Both the position numbers and the translations under genes were made by a program. A DNA stretch of 45,873 nt. It comes from CAWUIO01 sp963922455 (GTDB lineage Bacteria; Bacteroidota; Bacteroidia; Cytophagales; Microscillaceae). Position 1 is the stretch's first letter, and each line of letters begins with the position of its first letter. Below the pieces are notes generated by a model that was not told the DNA's origin, made no database searches, and worked only from the letters and a program-made list of their open reading frames with translations. Positions 31,853 through 41,077 of this stretch are shown piece after piece. The stretch lies in assembly GCA_963922455.1 (NCBI GenBank), contig CAWUIO010000050.1:1-45873 (forward strand), given 5' to 3'.

Positions 31853-34318
31853 ATGAAAGCATTCCTCACAGTAATTAGTTGTCTGCTCGCAAGCTTATGG
31901 TTCAGCCATGAGCTTCATGCTCAGCTGCCTACACCCAATATCCCCGAGGAGGGGCTACTGCGGGGAGAAGCAACTTCAGAGGGAGCGCAACAATTGAATG
32001 CCTTGTATTCATTAGCAAGTAAATATCAATTGTTACTTCCTGACTCTTCCCTTTTTTATGCAACTTTAGGCCTTAAAGTTTCCCGCCAAGCACAAAATAA
32101 AACCGAAGAAGTTCGGTTCTTAACCCTTTTGGGCCTATCCAATCATTATTTAGGTAATACTCAAGTAGCTCGTAACTTACTCAACCAAGCCCGTGAAATA
32201 AGTGAGACCCGAGATATCAAAGAAGCCAAGATATACAGTAATAATGCCCTCGCTCAACTTAATTTATTGCAGAACCGAACCCTGAGCGTAACCTTTAATT
32301 ATATTGGAGATGCCTTACAATTGGCCAAAGACATTAATTATAAGCCCGGTATCGTTCAATCCTTAACGCTCTACGGAGATTATTTTATGTCTCAAGATCC
32401 AGGTGAGGCATTAAAAAAATACTTGGAAGCATTGGCGGTTTTAAATGAAGTAGACTTGCCATATGTGCAGGCCCAATTACATTTGAAAGCCGGTATGGCT
32501 TACCAAAAGCACGAAAAAGATTTTCGAGGAGCTTGGGACGAATTTCGTAAATCACTCAATTTAAGTGAGGACTTATACCATCTCCCTCTGATTGTAAAAA
32601 ACTTAAATGAAATAGGCCGGATACATCATAATCTCCGAGAAGACCCCTACGAGGCTTTCAAATATCATCGTGATGCTTTTGCGATAGCTCTTAAAAAAGA
32701 GTTTTATCAGCAAGCCCAGTTGCTTACTGAATCCATACAAGAAATTAAGCTATCGCTTAGCGATTTGGCAAAAGTAGAACTGAGAAACGGTAACCAGGCT
32801 AAGGCCGATGAGTATGATAAGCTGTACAAATTGTATGATCGTAAATTGTCTTTATTGATGCAATACAATTTTGATATCAACCGTTTTTTGGAATCTGAAA
32901 GAAAAACGTATAGCCGGGAAGAGCCCAGTCCCTCAATAAATGATCCTTTTGCTCAAATATTGAAGGAGAGAAATACCATTTTAAGTGATCCCAATATCAA
33001 TTTAGGCGATGAAGTCCGTAACTCTTCCCGAATTATTGAGGAAATGGACAGTATTGGGGTATCTATCTTCGATAAGGATACCATGCTTTCCCAACAATTT
33101 GGCTTGAATTCGGGCATTAATAATCAGGCAGGAACTGACCTCTTGGACCAGTCTAACGCAACGTCACCCTCAAAAAATCCGGCCCGTTCCTGGCTTACAG
33201 CTTTGCTATTGGCTACCATGGCCATGATGGTTTGTGGTTTTGTTTTGTATTTATATCAACACAACCGTAATCAATCCCTAAGACAGATAGAGCAGTTTAA
33301 GGCCCTTTCTGAAAGAATGAACCGCCAAGAGGTAGTCCTCCGGGAAAAAGATGACCAACTAACCCGTAAAGAAGAAGAATTGGCCCAGTCCTATGCCAAT
33401 CTGGATGATGCTCTCTTGGAGAATACTTCCCTAACCCATTTATTACGAGAAGACCTAAGTCCTCCTTTGCGTTCCATTCTTACGGAGTTGAATAGTAGTA
33501 AACCCAATGAAGACCTGATTAAACAACTTTCCCGACTTACCCTTCTCTCTCTTGAAAATATCCTGAGCGTACAATCTCCCGAAGATACACATCTCAATGT
33601 ACAGTTGGTAGACGCCCCCGTATTTAAGCTAGCTCAAAATGCTATCCAGCAATTTACAGAGCTCTTCCAGCTTAAAAATATTCACGTAATTAATAATATC
33701 CCTCCTTATTATTTTGCCAACGTGGATGCCGAACATATCGAACGTGTTTTTATGTGCCTCCTGGATAATTCTTTCAAATATTTGCCTGATGGGGAACAAA
33801 TCGTATTAGAAGCTCACACCCAGGCCGACAAAGTGGTTGTTTCTTTGCAAGATACGGGGCCGGTCATCCCTCAACAGTCTCAAAGTTTGGCTTTCCAAAA
33901 GTTTGGCCCAGAAGATGCCCGTCCATCGGGTTTAGGGCTAGCATTTGCCAAACTGGCCATAGAAGCCCACCAAGGAGATATTCACATTGATTCACAATAC
34001 ATAAAAGGTACCCGATTTGTATTTTCTTTACCCGAATCTCTAGGCAAATCTTTTGAAAATATAAGACCCACCATCGATTTTAAGCGTTTTCAAACGTCTT
34101 TAAATCAGATGAGCCCCGATGACCTTAAAAAATTGAAATTGCTTGGCCAATCTTTGGCGCAGTACCAACTTTTTGAAACCTCTGCCCTGATTGATTCGCT
34201 TAATTCTTTTGATTGGACCAACTTCCCCGAAATACACGATTGGAAAAAATCCCTCGAATTTGCCGTTTTTCATTTAGACAGCGATCAGTTTTCTAAGCTA
34301 ATAGCTCTGGTACAATGA
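31853..34318 (+). CDS. TPR sensor with histidine-kinase-like ATPase domain lacking the phospho-His
   Basis: 821 residues. Signal peptide (1-23), a periplasmic TPR-like region (about 40-330), one transmembrane segment (about 446-467), a coiled coil, a DHp-like helical hairpin (about 531-575) and a HATPase_c domain (about 622-729) with N box LLDNSFKYLP, G1 DTGPVIP and G2 PSGLGLAFAK. In normal kinases the helix carries an H-E/D-L-R-x-P motif; here it reads LREDLSPPLRSI, so the phosphorylatable His is missing. A further ~90 helical residues follow the ATPase domain. It may act as a kinase-like binding module, or phosphorylate elsewhere. It overlaps the downstream receiver gene by four bases (ATGA). 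Confidence 0.8.
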   Translation: MKAFLTVISCLLASLWFSHELHAQLPTPNIPEEGLLRGEATSEGAQQLNALYSLASKYQLLLPDSSLFYATLGLKVSRQAQNKTEEVRFLTLLGLSNHYLGNTQVARNLLNQAREISETRDIKEAKIYSNNALAQLNLLQNRTLSVTFNYIGDALQLAKDINYKPGIVQSLTLYGDYFMSQDPGEALKKYLEALAVLNEVDLPYVQAQLHLKAGMAYQKHEKDFRGAWDEFRKSLNLSEDLYHLPLIVKNLNEIGRIHHNLREDPYEAFKYHRDAFAIALKKEFYQQAQLLTESIQEIKLSLSDLAKVELRNGNQAKADEYDKLYKLYDRKLSLLMQYNFDINRFLESERKTYSREEPSPSINDPFAQILKERNTILSDPNINLGDEVRNSSRIIEEMDSIGVSIFDKDTMLSQQFGLNSGINNQAGTDLLDQSNATSPSKNPARSWLTALLLATMAMMVCGFVLYLYQHNRNQSLRQIEQFKALSERMNRQEVVLREKDDQLTRKEEELAQSYANLDDALLENTSLTHLLREDLSPPLRSILTELNSSKPNEDLIKQLSRLTLLSLENILSVQSPEDTHLNVQLVDAPVFKLAQNAIQQFTELFQLKNIHVINNIPPYYFANVDAEHIERVFMCLLDNSFKYLPDGEQIVLEAHTQADKVVVSLQDTGPVIPQQSQSLAFQKFGPEDARPSGLGLAFAKLAIEAHQGDIHIDSQYIKGTRFVFSLPESLGKSFENIRPTIDFKRFQTSLNQMSPDDLKKLKLLGQSLAQYQLFETSALIDSLNSFDWTNFPEIHDWKKSLEFAVFHLDSDQFSKLIALVQ

Positions 34319-35118
34319 AACGTATTCATATTCTCATACTAGATTCTGACCCCCGCCATTCCCAAGCTCTCTTTCACGTTTTAAATCAAGAATCAGATTT
34401 TTCCATCCTGACATCCCACTCTCTTGATATGTTCATTGAGATCGCCAGTGCCCGTACTCTGAACGTGCTCATTATCGATTGGAATGTCTTATTTCCTCAA
34501 ATCAGCCAATTAAAAACGATTATATACCGGCACCCCAATATCACGAAGCCTCATTGGTTGATTACGGCCAGCCCCAAACAGATTGAAAACCAAAAGGGGA
34601 CTATGCTTGAATATTCCTCTTCCCTGTTTAAACGGCCAGTAATAGCCCGGGCTTTGATCCATAGCATTCGCCAATTTAGCCAGGTGGGTCCCAGTATCCC
34701 AGACAGGGGGCGCGATATTTCAAGAGAACACGACTTAGACTTACTGGCCACCCGGAATGCAATAGATTCTAAGGATCTACAAAATGAGGCAAATCAGTTA
34801 TTCGAGCAAAGACAAAAACTAAATCAGGTACAAGAAAAGCTAAGAGCTGATTTGCAAAGACTGGCAGGCGAAAAAGAAAAATTGGATGCTGAAAAAAGAG
34901 AATTAGTAAGCCAGCAAGAAAGGTTTACCCGAGAAGAAAATCAACTTTTTACTGCGCAGATTAAGCTTAGAGAAGAAAGAGAAAATCTAGAAAAAGAAAA
35001 AAAATTACTCGAGCAAGAAAAAAAGTATCTTAAGAATCTGCGAAAGCAAGTGCATATCGAAAAGAATTTGGCCCAATCAGGAAGACCTAGCAACTATGAC
35101 CCCAACTCAGAACATTAA
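34315..35118 (+). CDS. Response-regulator receiver fused to a coiled coil
   Basis: 267 residues. The N-terminal ~120 residues are a receiver-like domain with the key residues in place: Asp10 and Asp12 in ILILDSD, phospho-acceptor Asp55 in VLIIDWNV, a Thr at 84, and the Lys106-x-Pro108 element in LFKRPV. The C-terminal half (about 145-250) is a long, highly charged coiled coil (EKLDAEKRELVSQQERFTRE) with no DNA-binding or enzymatic output domain. Together with the preceding atypical kinase (4-base overlap) it forms a two-gene system; the output may be protein-protein interaction through the coiled coil. The operon ends in a region with no obvious terminator of its own. Confidence 0.8.
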   Translation: MKRIHILILDSDPRHSQALFHVLNQESDFSILTSHSLDMFIEIASARTLNVLIIDWNVLFPQISQLKTIIYRHPNITKPHWLITASPKQIENQKGTMLEYSSSLFKRPVIARALIHSIRQFSQVGPSIPDRGRDISREHDLDLLATRNAIDSKDLQNEANQLFEQRQKLNQVQEKLRADLQRLAGEKEKLDAEKRELVSQQERFTREENQLFTAQIKLREERENLEKEKKLLEQEKKYLKNLRKQVHIEKNLAQSGRPSNYDPNSEH

Positions 35119-35725
35119 CCCCTTTTTTCTTATCATTAAATAGTAATCCCTAAAGGTACTCTTTCTTCTATTTACATGGCGAGGCTTGCCCCGCGCCATC
35201 AAGTTTGTATTCCTTAACAAAAACCGCCTGCGCCTCCTCAGTCTCTCACTACGGGCCAATTTACCGTTTGGCCCTTAAGGGGGCAATCATGCCACTTCAT
35301 TATTAAGTCTTTGGAAAAGAGATTATTTGGCCGATTAAATCATGCAGGCTAATGATTTAGATTAGCGAGAGCAACTACTTGGCTTACGTAAAAAAGGGAG
35401 TAACTCAGGAGAGAAAAAAAACGAATTAGACAATAATAGTAGGAGGCAAAAAAAACGGTGCTTCCTGTTAAGGGAGGCACCGTTGGAAGGCATTCGAATC
35501 CGATATTAGAAAGATTGCCTGAAACAAAAATGACACCAAAATTAATAGCAATTATAGTATAGCAACAAAGATGCCAATTCCTCTTTTCGCGTATGATAAT
35601 GGGAAAAAGCCTCCCAATTCGGTTTTTTATGCCTTTCAAGCAGGCTTTGGAGTTTAATTTTAGCGTTCTACCTTAGCTTGTATGATAATTGCTAAAGTGT
35701 GCCCCTTTGTTCCTGGGGTCTTGGC
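35119..35725. other. Intergenic region (607 bases), no gene seen
   Basis: No supported gene. It contains a diverged fragment resembling the tail of the GC-rich repeat (GGCTTGCCCCGCGCC, about 35183-35197) and a strong terminator hairpin at 35448-35484. The 96-residue open frame 35349-35639 runs across that hairpin and has no family features. The rest shows nothing recognisable. Confidence 0.5.
35448..35484 (-). terminator. Rho-independent terminator downstream of the glycosyltransferase cluster
   Basis: AACGGTGCTTCC (35454-35465) pairs with GGAGGCACCGTT (35473-35484), 12 bp with one G-T, 7-base loop. On the minus strand the stem is followed by eight T (A-run 35448-35455). It is about 240 bases beyond the stop of the last glycosyltransferase gene (35726) and probably ends that operon's transcript, leaving a long 3' UTR. 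Confidence 0.8.
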
Positions 35726-36643
35726 TTAGATCGGATAGCGTAAGGTGGCTCGACGTCTACGCCACAGGTTGATCAATCTGCGTAGGGGGCTTTGGCGAAA
35801 ACCCTGGGAAAAGTTACGGATCAAGGTAGGCTCTGGAACCAGGTGTTCTGGTAAATCCCAAGGGTGGGGGCTAATACTTTGTTTTTGAGCTAGGCTTTGT
35901 AAACTAGGTAAGGTATAATGGGTTCCTGACCCGTCTATTCCTAAGTGTTTTACCTTGGCTTTTACCGGACATAAACAATAGGCTTGATGCACGTAATGGG
36001 CATAAGCCCATCGTATGGCCCAAGAGTCAATATAGTCTAAATGATAATTGACCAACATGGGGCTTAAATCAATTCCTCCTTGGTTGAAGGCTAGGCGCGC
36101 GTCTTTGTTTCGGACAAAGGCGGCAAAATCAGATACATTCCAGTCTACTTTTTCCCAAGCTTCTTGCCAAGTTGCCCAGCCATAGGAGGAAGGGCGGGGC
36201 AATAAGTATACACTTTCCGAATAGGACCTGGGTATTTCAAATGGAAAACGGTAGCCGCTTATTGAGAATATCTCCGGATGGTTTTGATATTTCTCCAATC
36301 CTTCATTTAAGAACGTTAGCAAGTCGGCCGAACAGAGCAAGTCATCCTCCACGACAATAGCCCGGCCCTTCGTTTTTAACACCTCACTCACCCCCTGGAT
36401 TACCGAGCGAGCCAATCCCAGATTGTGTTCTTGATAGACTCGATGAATGCTTTTAAAACTTTTCAGCCCATCCAAATAGGTTCTGACTTCTTTAACCTTG
36501 GGCACATCTTGGGGCTTACGGGGCCCATCTGAGAATATGTAGAGCTCACTATACTGCGCCATGGGGTCGCTTAGCAGTGATTCTATCGTAATTTGTAAAT
36601 GTCTGGGACGATTAAAGGCAAAAACAAGCAAGGGAGCAGGCAT
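35726..36643 (-). CDS. GT2-like glycosyltransferase
   Basis: 305 residues of glycosyltransferase-A fold. N-terminal PLLVFAFNRPRHLQITIESL and YIFSDGPR are the nucleotide-sugar binding strands. VVEDDLLCSADLLTFLNEGL carries the acidic metal-binding motif, and SSYGWATWQEAWEKV lies in the acceptor region. Cytoplasmic or membrane-associated, no membrane segments. Last gene of three consecutive minus-strand glycosyltransferase genes (38714 to 35726); the upstream gene ends 15 bases away. Sugar donor and acceptor unknown. The C-terminus is Arg-rich. Confidence 0.85.
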   Translation of the reverse strand: MPAPLLVFAFNRPRHLQITIESLLSDPMAQYSELYIFSDGPRKPQDVPKVKEVRTYLDGLKSFKSIHRVYQEHNLGLARSVIQGVSEVLKTKGRAIVVEDDLLCSADLLTFLNEGLEKYQNHPEIFSISGYRFPFEIPRSYSESVYLLPRPSSYGWATWQEAWEKVDWNVSDFAAFVRNKDARLAFNQGGIDLSPMLVNYHLDYIDSWAIRWAYAHYVHQAYCLCPVKAKVKHLGIDGSGTHYTLPSLQSLAQKQSISPHPWDLPEHLVPEPTLIRNFSQGFRQSPLRRLINLWRRRRATLRYPI

Positions 36644-36658
36644 AAGACGGGGAATTGA

Positions 36659-37432
36659 CTAATATAATTTTCTTCTTTTAAGAACAAATAAAATACCTCT
36701 CAGGCTAATACGAAGGTGATGATAGATATTGGGCAAGTAACCGTAATGCTTACTCAGGATCTGAAAACGGTCCTTCCACGATTTCCAAAGATATTTTTTT
36801 GAGAAACCACCCATACGGTATCTCACAAAAATATGAGGATCGGTATGCGTTACTTGCGCTTTTTTAAGGCACTTAATTTCCCAGTCAATATCCCCGCTAA
36901 ATGGGTGTTGCAAGCTATACAAAGGAGCCAATTCTCGTTTAACTACAAAGGCTTGGTGGCAAACAACCATCCCCATACGCAAAGACCGCCAGCTTAATTT
37001 TGTAGGAAGCCGGTGGGGGGTGACCTCGCTCCGTAGCCCAATAGGAGTGCCATCTTCTTTAATCATCATCGTCTCACCGGCATAAACATCGGCTTGGGGG
37101 TGGCTCGTGAGTAGATGCGCCACACTATGCGGGTGATCCAGTAAATCGCCCGCATTCAGAAAGAGTAAATAAGTGCCTTTGGCCTGTTGCATACCCTTAT
37201 TCATCGCGTCGTAAATGCCTTGGTCTGCTTCACTCACCCAATAATGAATGTGTTGTTCATATTGTTTAATAATATCCAATGTGCCATCTTGTGAACCCCC
37301 ATCAATGACTAAATACTCGATTTGATTATACCAACTTTGATCCATCACAGAATGGATGGTTTCTTCCAATACCTTTTCCGCTTGAAAAGTAACGGTAATA
37401 ATACTGAGCGTGGGCACACGGTCAACTTGGCT
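36659..37432 (-). CDS. Family 2 glycosyltransferase
   Basis: Classical GT2 (WcaA-type) transferase. N-terminus VPTLSIITVTFQAEKVLEET, then YLVIDGGSQDGTLDIIKQYE, with the donor-binding Asp; the loop SEADQGIYDAMNKGMQQAKG and LLFLNAGDLL supply the DxD-like position. 257 residues from ATG 37432 (MSQVDRVPTLS); the 11 residues before it are outside the family. It overlaps the upstream gene's 3' end by 11 bases. Likely adds a sugar to an envelope glycan or exopolysaccharide. Confidence 0.9.
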   Translation of the reverse strand, partial: SQVDRVPTLSIITVTFQAEKVLEETIHSVMDQSWYNQIEYLVIDGGSQDGTLDIIKQYEQHIHYWVSEADQGIYDAMNKGMQQAKGTYLLFLNAGDLLDHPHSVAHLLTSHPQADVYAGETMMIKEDGTPIGLRSEVTPHRLPTKLSWRSLRMGMVVCHQAFVVKRELAPLYSLQHPFSGDIDWEIKCLKKAQVTHTDPHIFVRYRMGGFSKKYLWKSWKDRFQILSKHYGYLPNIYHHLRISLRGILFVLKRRKLY

Positions 37433-38714
37433 CATGAGCTTGGTAGGTTTGGATGGCTTGCCCATACAAGGCAGCGTAGCGTTTACTTATGATTTCTTCC
37501 CCAAATTCTTGAATTACAAAAGCCCGGGCTGCCCGCACAAGCTTTTGATAGGCCTCAAATTCGTGATGGTAGAGATTCCAGACAAAGTAGATCCCTTCGG
37601 CCAAATCTTCGGCCGATTTATAACTTGCGAGATAGCCATTTTCTCGATGTTGTATCATTTCAGGGATACCACCCACTTGGTAGGCCACCACGGGTACCTC
37701 ACATGCCATCGATTCCATAATCATATTGGGCAAGTTTTCTTCCAAAGAGGGCATCACAAAGACCTCTCCTTGATGAAACATATGCCGGACATCCTCATGG
37801 GTTTTGAGTAAACCCAAATCTCGGGCCGGATAGGGTAAAAGCGGTCGAATAGCTTCCCCGCCGGTACCAAAGATAAGCACTTCCAAGTTAGATTGGGTTT
37901 CCGGATACTTTTCTTTAAGTATTTGTAATGCTTTCACAAAGTATTCAAAACCTTTTCGTTTATCAGTGATCTTGGCTGATCCAAACAGTAAGGTAAAGGG
38001 AGTTTTCGTTTCCGAAGCTTCCCGAGGGTAGAAGATTGCCGGGTCCAGCGGATTGGGAATTCGTTGAATGTTAATCCCCTCATTTTTCCCAAACAGAGTA
38101 CTTTTTTGGGCTTTCCCCGCCAACCAATGGCTACAAGCCACAACTTCTAGTTTTTGATGGGCCAATACGTCCGCTTTCCGTCTATGCCTGCGGTACGATA
38201 AATCTTTGGGAGTGGGCCGTTTGAGCAAAAAGCAGTTGCCACAGGTATCTTGAAAGTGCTCACAATCCCTGGAATGATGACAACCTCCCGTAAAAGGCCA
38301 CATATCATGCAAGGTCCATACGATGGGTTTTTGCAAGCCCAACAATTTGCCCAAACCCTTGAGCGATAAAAAACCAAAATTAACCCAGTGCAAATGCAAG
38401 ACATCGGCCTGCTGCACTAAGGGGTGCCGGCTGAGGTCAAGCCCCCTAATCGCCGGGGAAAACTTAAAACGCTCATCTTTGGAAACTTCATAAAACCAAA
38501 AAAACAAGCGTTCTGCCACAAAATACCGAAAAGCCAAACCTTGTTTTTTATCAGAACTTTGCACTCCCACGATAGAATCCCAATCATGATGCTTTTGAAA
38601 TACCAGCATTTGCACCTCGTGGGGGGTATATTTTTGCAGCCCTTGCATAATACGCCGGCAAGCAATGGAAGCTCCGGTATTATTATCCATGGTATTGAGC
38701 ATTAAAATGCGCAT
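37422..38714 (-). CDS. Family 4 (GT-B) glycosyltransferase
   Basis: 430 residues of GT-B fold. The N-terminal domain starts MRILMLNTMDNNTGASIACR and has VLHLHWVNFGFLS and a cysteine-rich HHSRDCEHFQDTCGNCFLLK, often seen in GT4 members. The C-terminal donor-binding domain has FTLLFGSAKITDKRKGFEYF and the E-x7-E-type motif in MPSLEENLPNMIMESMACEV. It ends in a helical tail. First gene of the three-gene glycosyltransferase operon; the next gene overlaps by 11 bases. R7 lies about 40 bases upstream of its start codon, in the likely promoter or leader. Confidence 0.9.
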   Translation of the reverse strand: MRILMLNTMDNNTGASIACRRIMQGLQKYTPHEVQMLVFQKHHDWDSIVGVQSSDKKQGLAFRYFVAERLFFWFYEVSKDERFKFSPAIRGLDLSRHPLVQQADVLHLHWVNFGFLSLKGLGKLLGLQKPIVWTLHDMWPFTGGCHHSRDCEHFQDTCGNCFLLKRPTPKDLSYRRHRRKADVLAHQKLEVVACSHWLAGKAQKSTLFGKNEGINIQRIPNPLDPAIFYPREASETKTPFTLLFGSAKITDKRKGFEYFVKALQILKEKYPETQSNLEVLIFGTGGEAIRPLLPYPARDLGLLKTHEDVRHMFHQGEVFVMPSLEENLPNMIMESMACEVPVVAYQVGGIPEMIQHRENGYLASYKSAEDLAEGIYFVWNLYHHEFEAYQKLVRAARAFVIQEFGEEIISKRYAALYGQAIQTYQAHEPS

Positions 38715-38753
38715 AGTAGATTCTGGGTTTTATAAGGCATAAAGCACAAGTAC

Positions 38754-38885
38754 GGGGCTGTCCCCGGCGGTGACGCTAAGTGCCTCCAAGCTAAAATGTA
38801 GCGCCGGGGCCGGGCTTTCGCGACTCGCCGGCCCACCCACAATCCAGCGGCGGGCTCAGACAAATCGCTCTATCCCTCAGCCAAT
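38754..38885 (-). repeat. GC-rich hairpin element R7
   Basis: Tail GGGGCTGTCC at 38754, head CTATCCCTCAGCCAAT ending 38885. Variable stem: CCCCGGCG (38762-38769) pairs 8/8 with CGCCGGGG (38802-38809), 32-base loop. It faces R8 head-to-head across a 125-base spacer in the gap between two divergent genes. Confidence 0.85.
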
Positions 38886-39010
38886 CAAGACACATTGAAG
38901 TGGCAAAAATAAGTCATTTCCAGACGAAAACCCTCATGCAAAAACCAATAGGGCTTCTCTGGTAGCCGAAGGGCCTTATTCTGCCTACCCCGGTGCTAAA
39001 GGCAGTCTCT

Positions 39011-39142
39011 TGGCTTAGGGATGGAGCGGCCTGTTTGAGCTCGTGCAGGCCTGGCGGGGAAAGGCAGCGAGTAGCGAGAGCCCGGCCCGCGGGGGTACAT
39101 AAGGGCAGGTGGGCAGGCTCTTTAAGCCGCGGGCAAGCCCCA
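39011..39142 (+). repeat. GC-rich hairpin element R8 (subtype a)
   Basis: Head TGGCTTAGGGATGGAGCGGC, middle GGCAGCGAGTAGCGAGAGCC, tail GGGCAAGCCCCA. Variable stem: CCCGCGG (39086-39092) pairs 7/7 with CCGCGGG (39127-39133), 34-base loop. About 110 bases before pyrR. Confidence 0.85.
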
Positions 39143-39255
39143 TTTTCCTAAACAATTTGATTTGGAGCCAAGAAATTATAGGGTTTATGCCCCCACCTTT
39201 TACATACCTTCCCAGCTAAATTGCTAATTTGTCCTTTTTTATCTAATATAGTTTT

Positions 39256-39822
39256 ATGGAAAAAAAGTTAATACTAGATCACCAATTGGTAGATATCACC
39301 ATGAGCCGGCTCGCTCAGGAAGTGATCGAGAATCATCAAGATTTTCAGAATTCGGTGATTTTAGGATTACAGCCCCGGGGGGTATTTGTTGCCCAAAGAA
39401 TTCATTCGCGGCTAGAGGCTTGGACGGGCAAAAAAATACCGATCGGCTCCTTGGATGCCACGTTTTACCGAGATGATTTTCGTCGCCGGGACGGGCCTAT
39501 CAAACCCAATACCACCGACATTCCCTTCATCATTGAAGATAAGCAAGTCATCCTGATGGACGATGTGCTTTTTACCGGTCGTACGGCCCGAGCGGCCTTG
39601 GATGCCATGATTGCTTTTGGCAGGCCGAGTAAAGTAGAACTCTTGGTGCTCATTAACCGTAGATATTGGCGTCACTTCCCCATTGAGCCTAACTATGTGG
39701 GCAAAGAATTACACACAATGTCCTTTCAGAGAGTAGAAGTAGAGTGGAAAGAACAAGGATTTGAACACAATCAAGTCTGGGTAGACCGACAAAACGGGAC
39801 TTCTCCGCTAAATGATTTATAG
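39256..39822 (+). CDS. pyrR: PyrR: pyrimidine operon regulator / uracil phosphoribosyltransferase
   Basis: 188-residue type-I phosphoribosyltransferase of the PyrR group. In Firmicutes PyrR binds pyr mRNA to cause attenuation; elsewhere it mainly makes UMP from uracil and PRPP. The PRPP-binding loop VILMDDVLFTGRT (98-110) is exact, and upstream it has SVILGLQPRGVFVAQRI and LDATFYRDDFRRR. Length is normal. No other pyr gene is next to it here, so the RNA-binding attenuator role is unproven. The nearby sequence includes repeat R8 upstream and a flotillin-like gene 124 bases downstream. Confidence 0.93.
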   Translation: MEKKLILDHQLVDITMSRLAQEVIENHQDFQNSVILGLQPRGVFVAQRIHSRLEAWTGKKIPIGSLDATFYRDDFRRRDGPIKPNTTDIPFIIEDKQVILMDDVLFTGRTARAALDAMIAFGRPSKVELLVLINRRYWRHFPIEPNYVGKELHTMSFQRVEVEWKEQGFEHNQVWVDRQNGTSPLNDL

Positions 39823-39946
39823 GTTTGACAAAACGTATTATTTGCCAAAAACTTCCCGTTTGAACAAAAGATTCTTGCTTTTATGTATAAATTGCGTTAA
39901 AACGAACCTCAGTGAATTTTAATAATCTAATCTAAAAACAATACGT

Positions 39947-40939
39947 ATGGGAGAATTTTTTCCACTTATCCTGGTGGCCGTAATTATCATCGGTATTTTT
40001 GTTTTTCTTTATTTTGTACCGATCAACCTATGGATTACAGCCCTTTTTTCCGGAGTTCGCATCAGTTTGTTTACCTTGGTGTTTATGCGAATCCGGCGTG
40101 TACCTCCACGATTGATTGTTGAGTCCTTAATTACATCCAGCAAAGCAGGTCTCAACATTCGTTCGGACGAACTCGAGACCCACTACTTGGCCGGGGGGAA
40201 TGTCCCGGTGGTCATTAAAGCCCTGATCTCATCCGAAAAAGCCAATATACCCTTAACTTTCAAACAGGCTACGGCCATTGACTTAGCCGGGCGGGATGTA
40301 TTCCAAGCGGTACAAACCTCGGTAAATCCTCGGGTTATCAATACCCCACCTGTAGCGGCGGTAGCCGATGACGGGATCCAGTTGATTGCCAAAGCCCGGG
40401 TAACGGTACGGACCAACATTTCCCAGTTAGTGGGGGGAGCCGGGGAAGAAACGATTATTGCCCGGGTAGGAGAAGGGATTGTAACCTCTATTGGTTCGTC
40501 TAAAAGCCACAAAGAAGTACTTGAAAATCCGGATAAAATATCCAAATTAGTGTTAGGTAAGGGTTTAGATGCGGGTACTGCTTTTGAAATCCTGTCCATT
40601 GATATCGCCGACGTAGATGTTGGAGAAAATATCGGGGCCAAGCTTTCCATTGAGCAAGCCAATGCCGACTTAAAAGTAGCCGATGCCAAAGCAGAAGAGC
40701 GTCGTGCGATGGCGGTTGCCTTGGAGCAGGAGATGCGGGCCAAAGTAATTGAGGCCGAATCGCAAATTCCCATGGCCATTTCGGAGGCTTTCCGCAATGG
40801 AAACCTGGGGGTGTTTGATTATTACAAGTTAGAAAATATCAAGGCCGACACCGACATGCGTGATTCTATCGCGGGTGATACGACCGCTAGTACCGCAGGA
40901 TCTACCAAGGATACCAAGCCACCGAAGCCCACCAATTAA
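39947..40939 (+). CDS. floA: Flotillin-like protein FloA
   Basis: SPFH-related FloA (YqfA) protein that forms membrane microdomain scaffolds. 330 residues. N-terminal membrane segment (about 5-28), a second hydrophobic stretch, then the conserved FloA core: RIRRVPPRLIVESLITSSKA, LETHYLAGGNVPVVIKALIS, AIDLAGRDVFQAVQTSVNPR, IIARVGEGIVTSIGSSKSHK. The helical region ADLKVADAKAEERRAMAVAL and the low-complexity Thr/Ser/Pro tail follow. NfeD, a frequent neighbour, is not next to it. Confidence 0.94.
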   Translation: MGEFFPLILVAVIIIGIFVFLYFVPINLWITALFSGVRISLFTLVFMRIRRVPPRLIVESLITSSKAGLNIRSDELETHYLAGGNVPVVIKALISSEKANIPLTFKQATAIDLAGRDVFQAVQTSVNPRVINTPPVAAVADDGIQLIAKARVTVRTNISQLVGGAGEETIIARVGEGIVTSIGSSKSHKEVLENPDKISKLVLGKGLDAGTAFEILSIDIADVDVGENIGAKLSIEQANADLKVADAKAEERRAMAVALEQEMRAKVIEAESQIPMAISEAFRNGNLGVFDYYKLENIKADTDMRDSIAGDTTASTAGSTKDTKPPKPTN

Positions 40940-41077
40940 GGGGCAGGCAATGTACATAAATATACCGCTCAGGCCGGGCAGGGAGAAGTATCAGGTTTAG
41001 CCTCGTTGCTCTACCCGTCCGGCCTCGGTTTTCAAGATTATACCTAAGAATTTGCAGGATAAGACCCTGTTTTTGCT

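Noticed and set aside
35178..35300. Possible tenth copy of the GC-rich hairpin element (labelled R6 while working)
   Set aside because: Only GGCTTGCCCCGCGCC resembles the tail; head, middle block and paired stem are missing, so it is at most a fragment.
35485..35512. CATTCGAATCCGAT, resembling a tRNA T-loop
   Set aside because: Neither strand gives a paired five-base T-stem around TTCGAAT, and no anticodon or acceptor arms are found nearby.
35349..35639. 96-residue minus-strand open frame
   Set aside because: It runs through a strong rho-independent terminator and shows no recognisable protein pattern.
40183..40797. 204-residue minus-strand open frame across floA
   Set aside because: It is a shadow of the strongly conserved floA frame; Ser/Ala/Ile-rich composition with no motifs.
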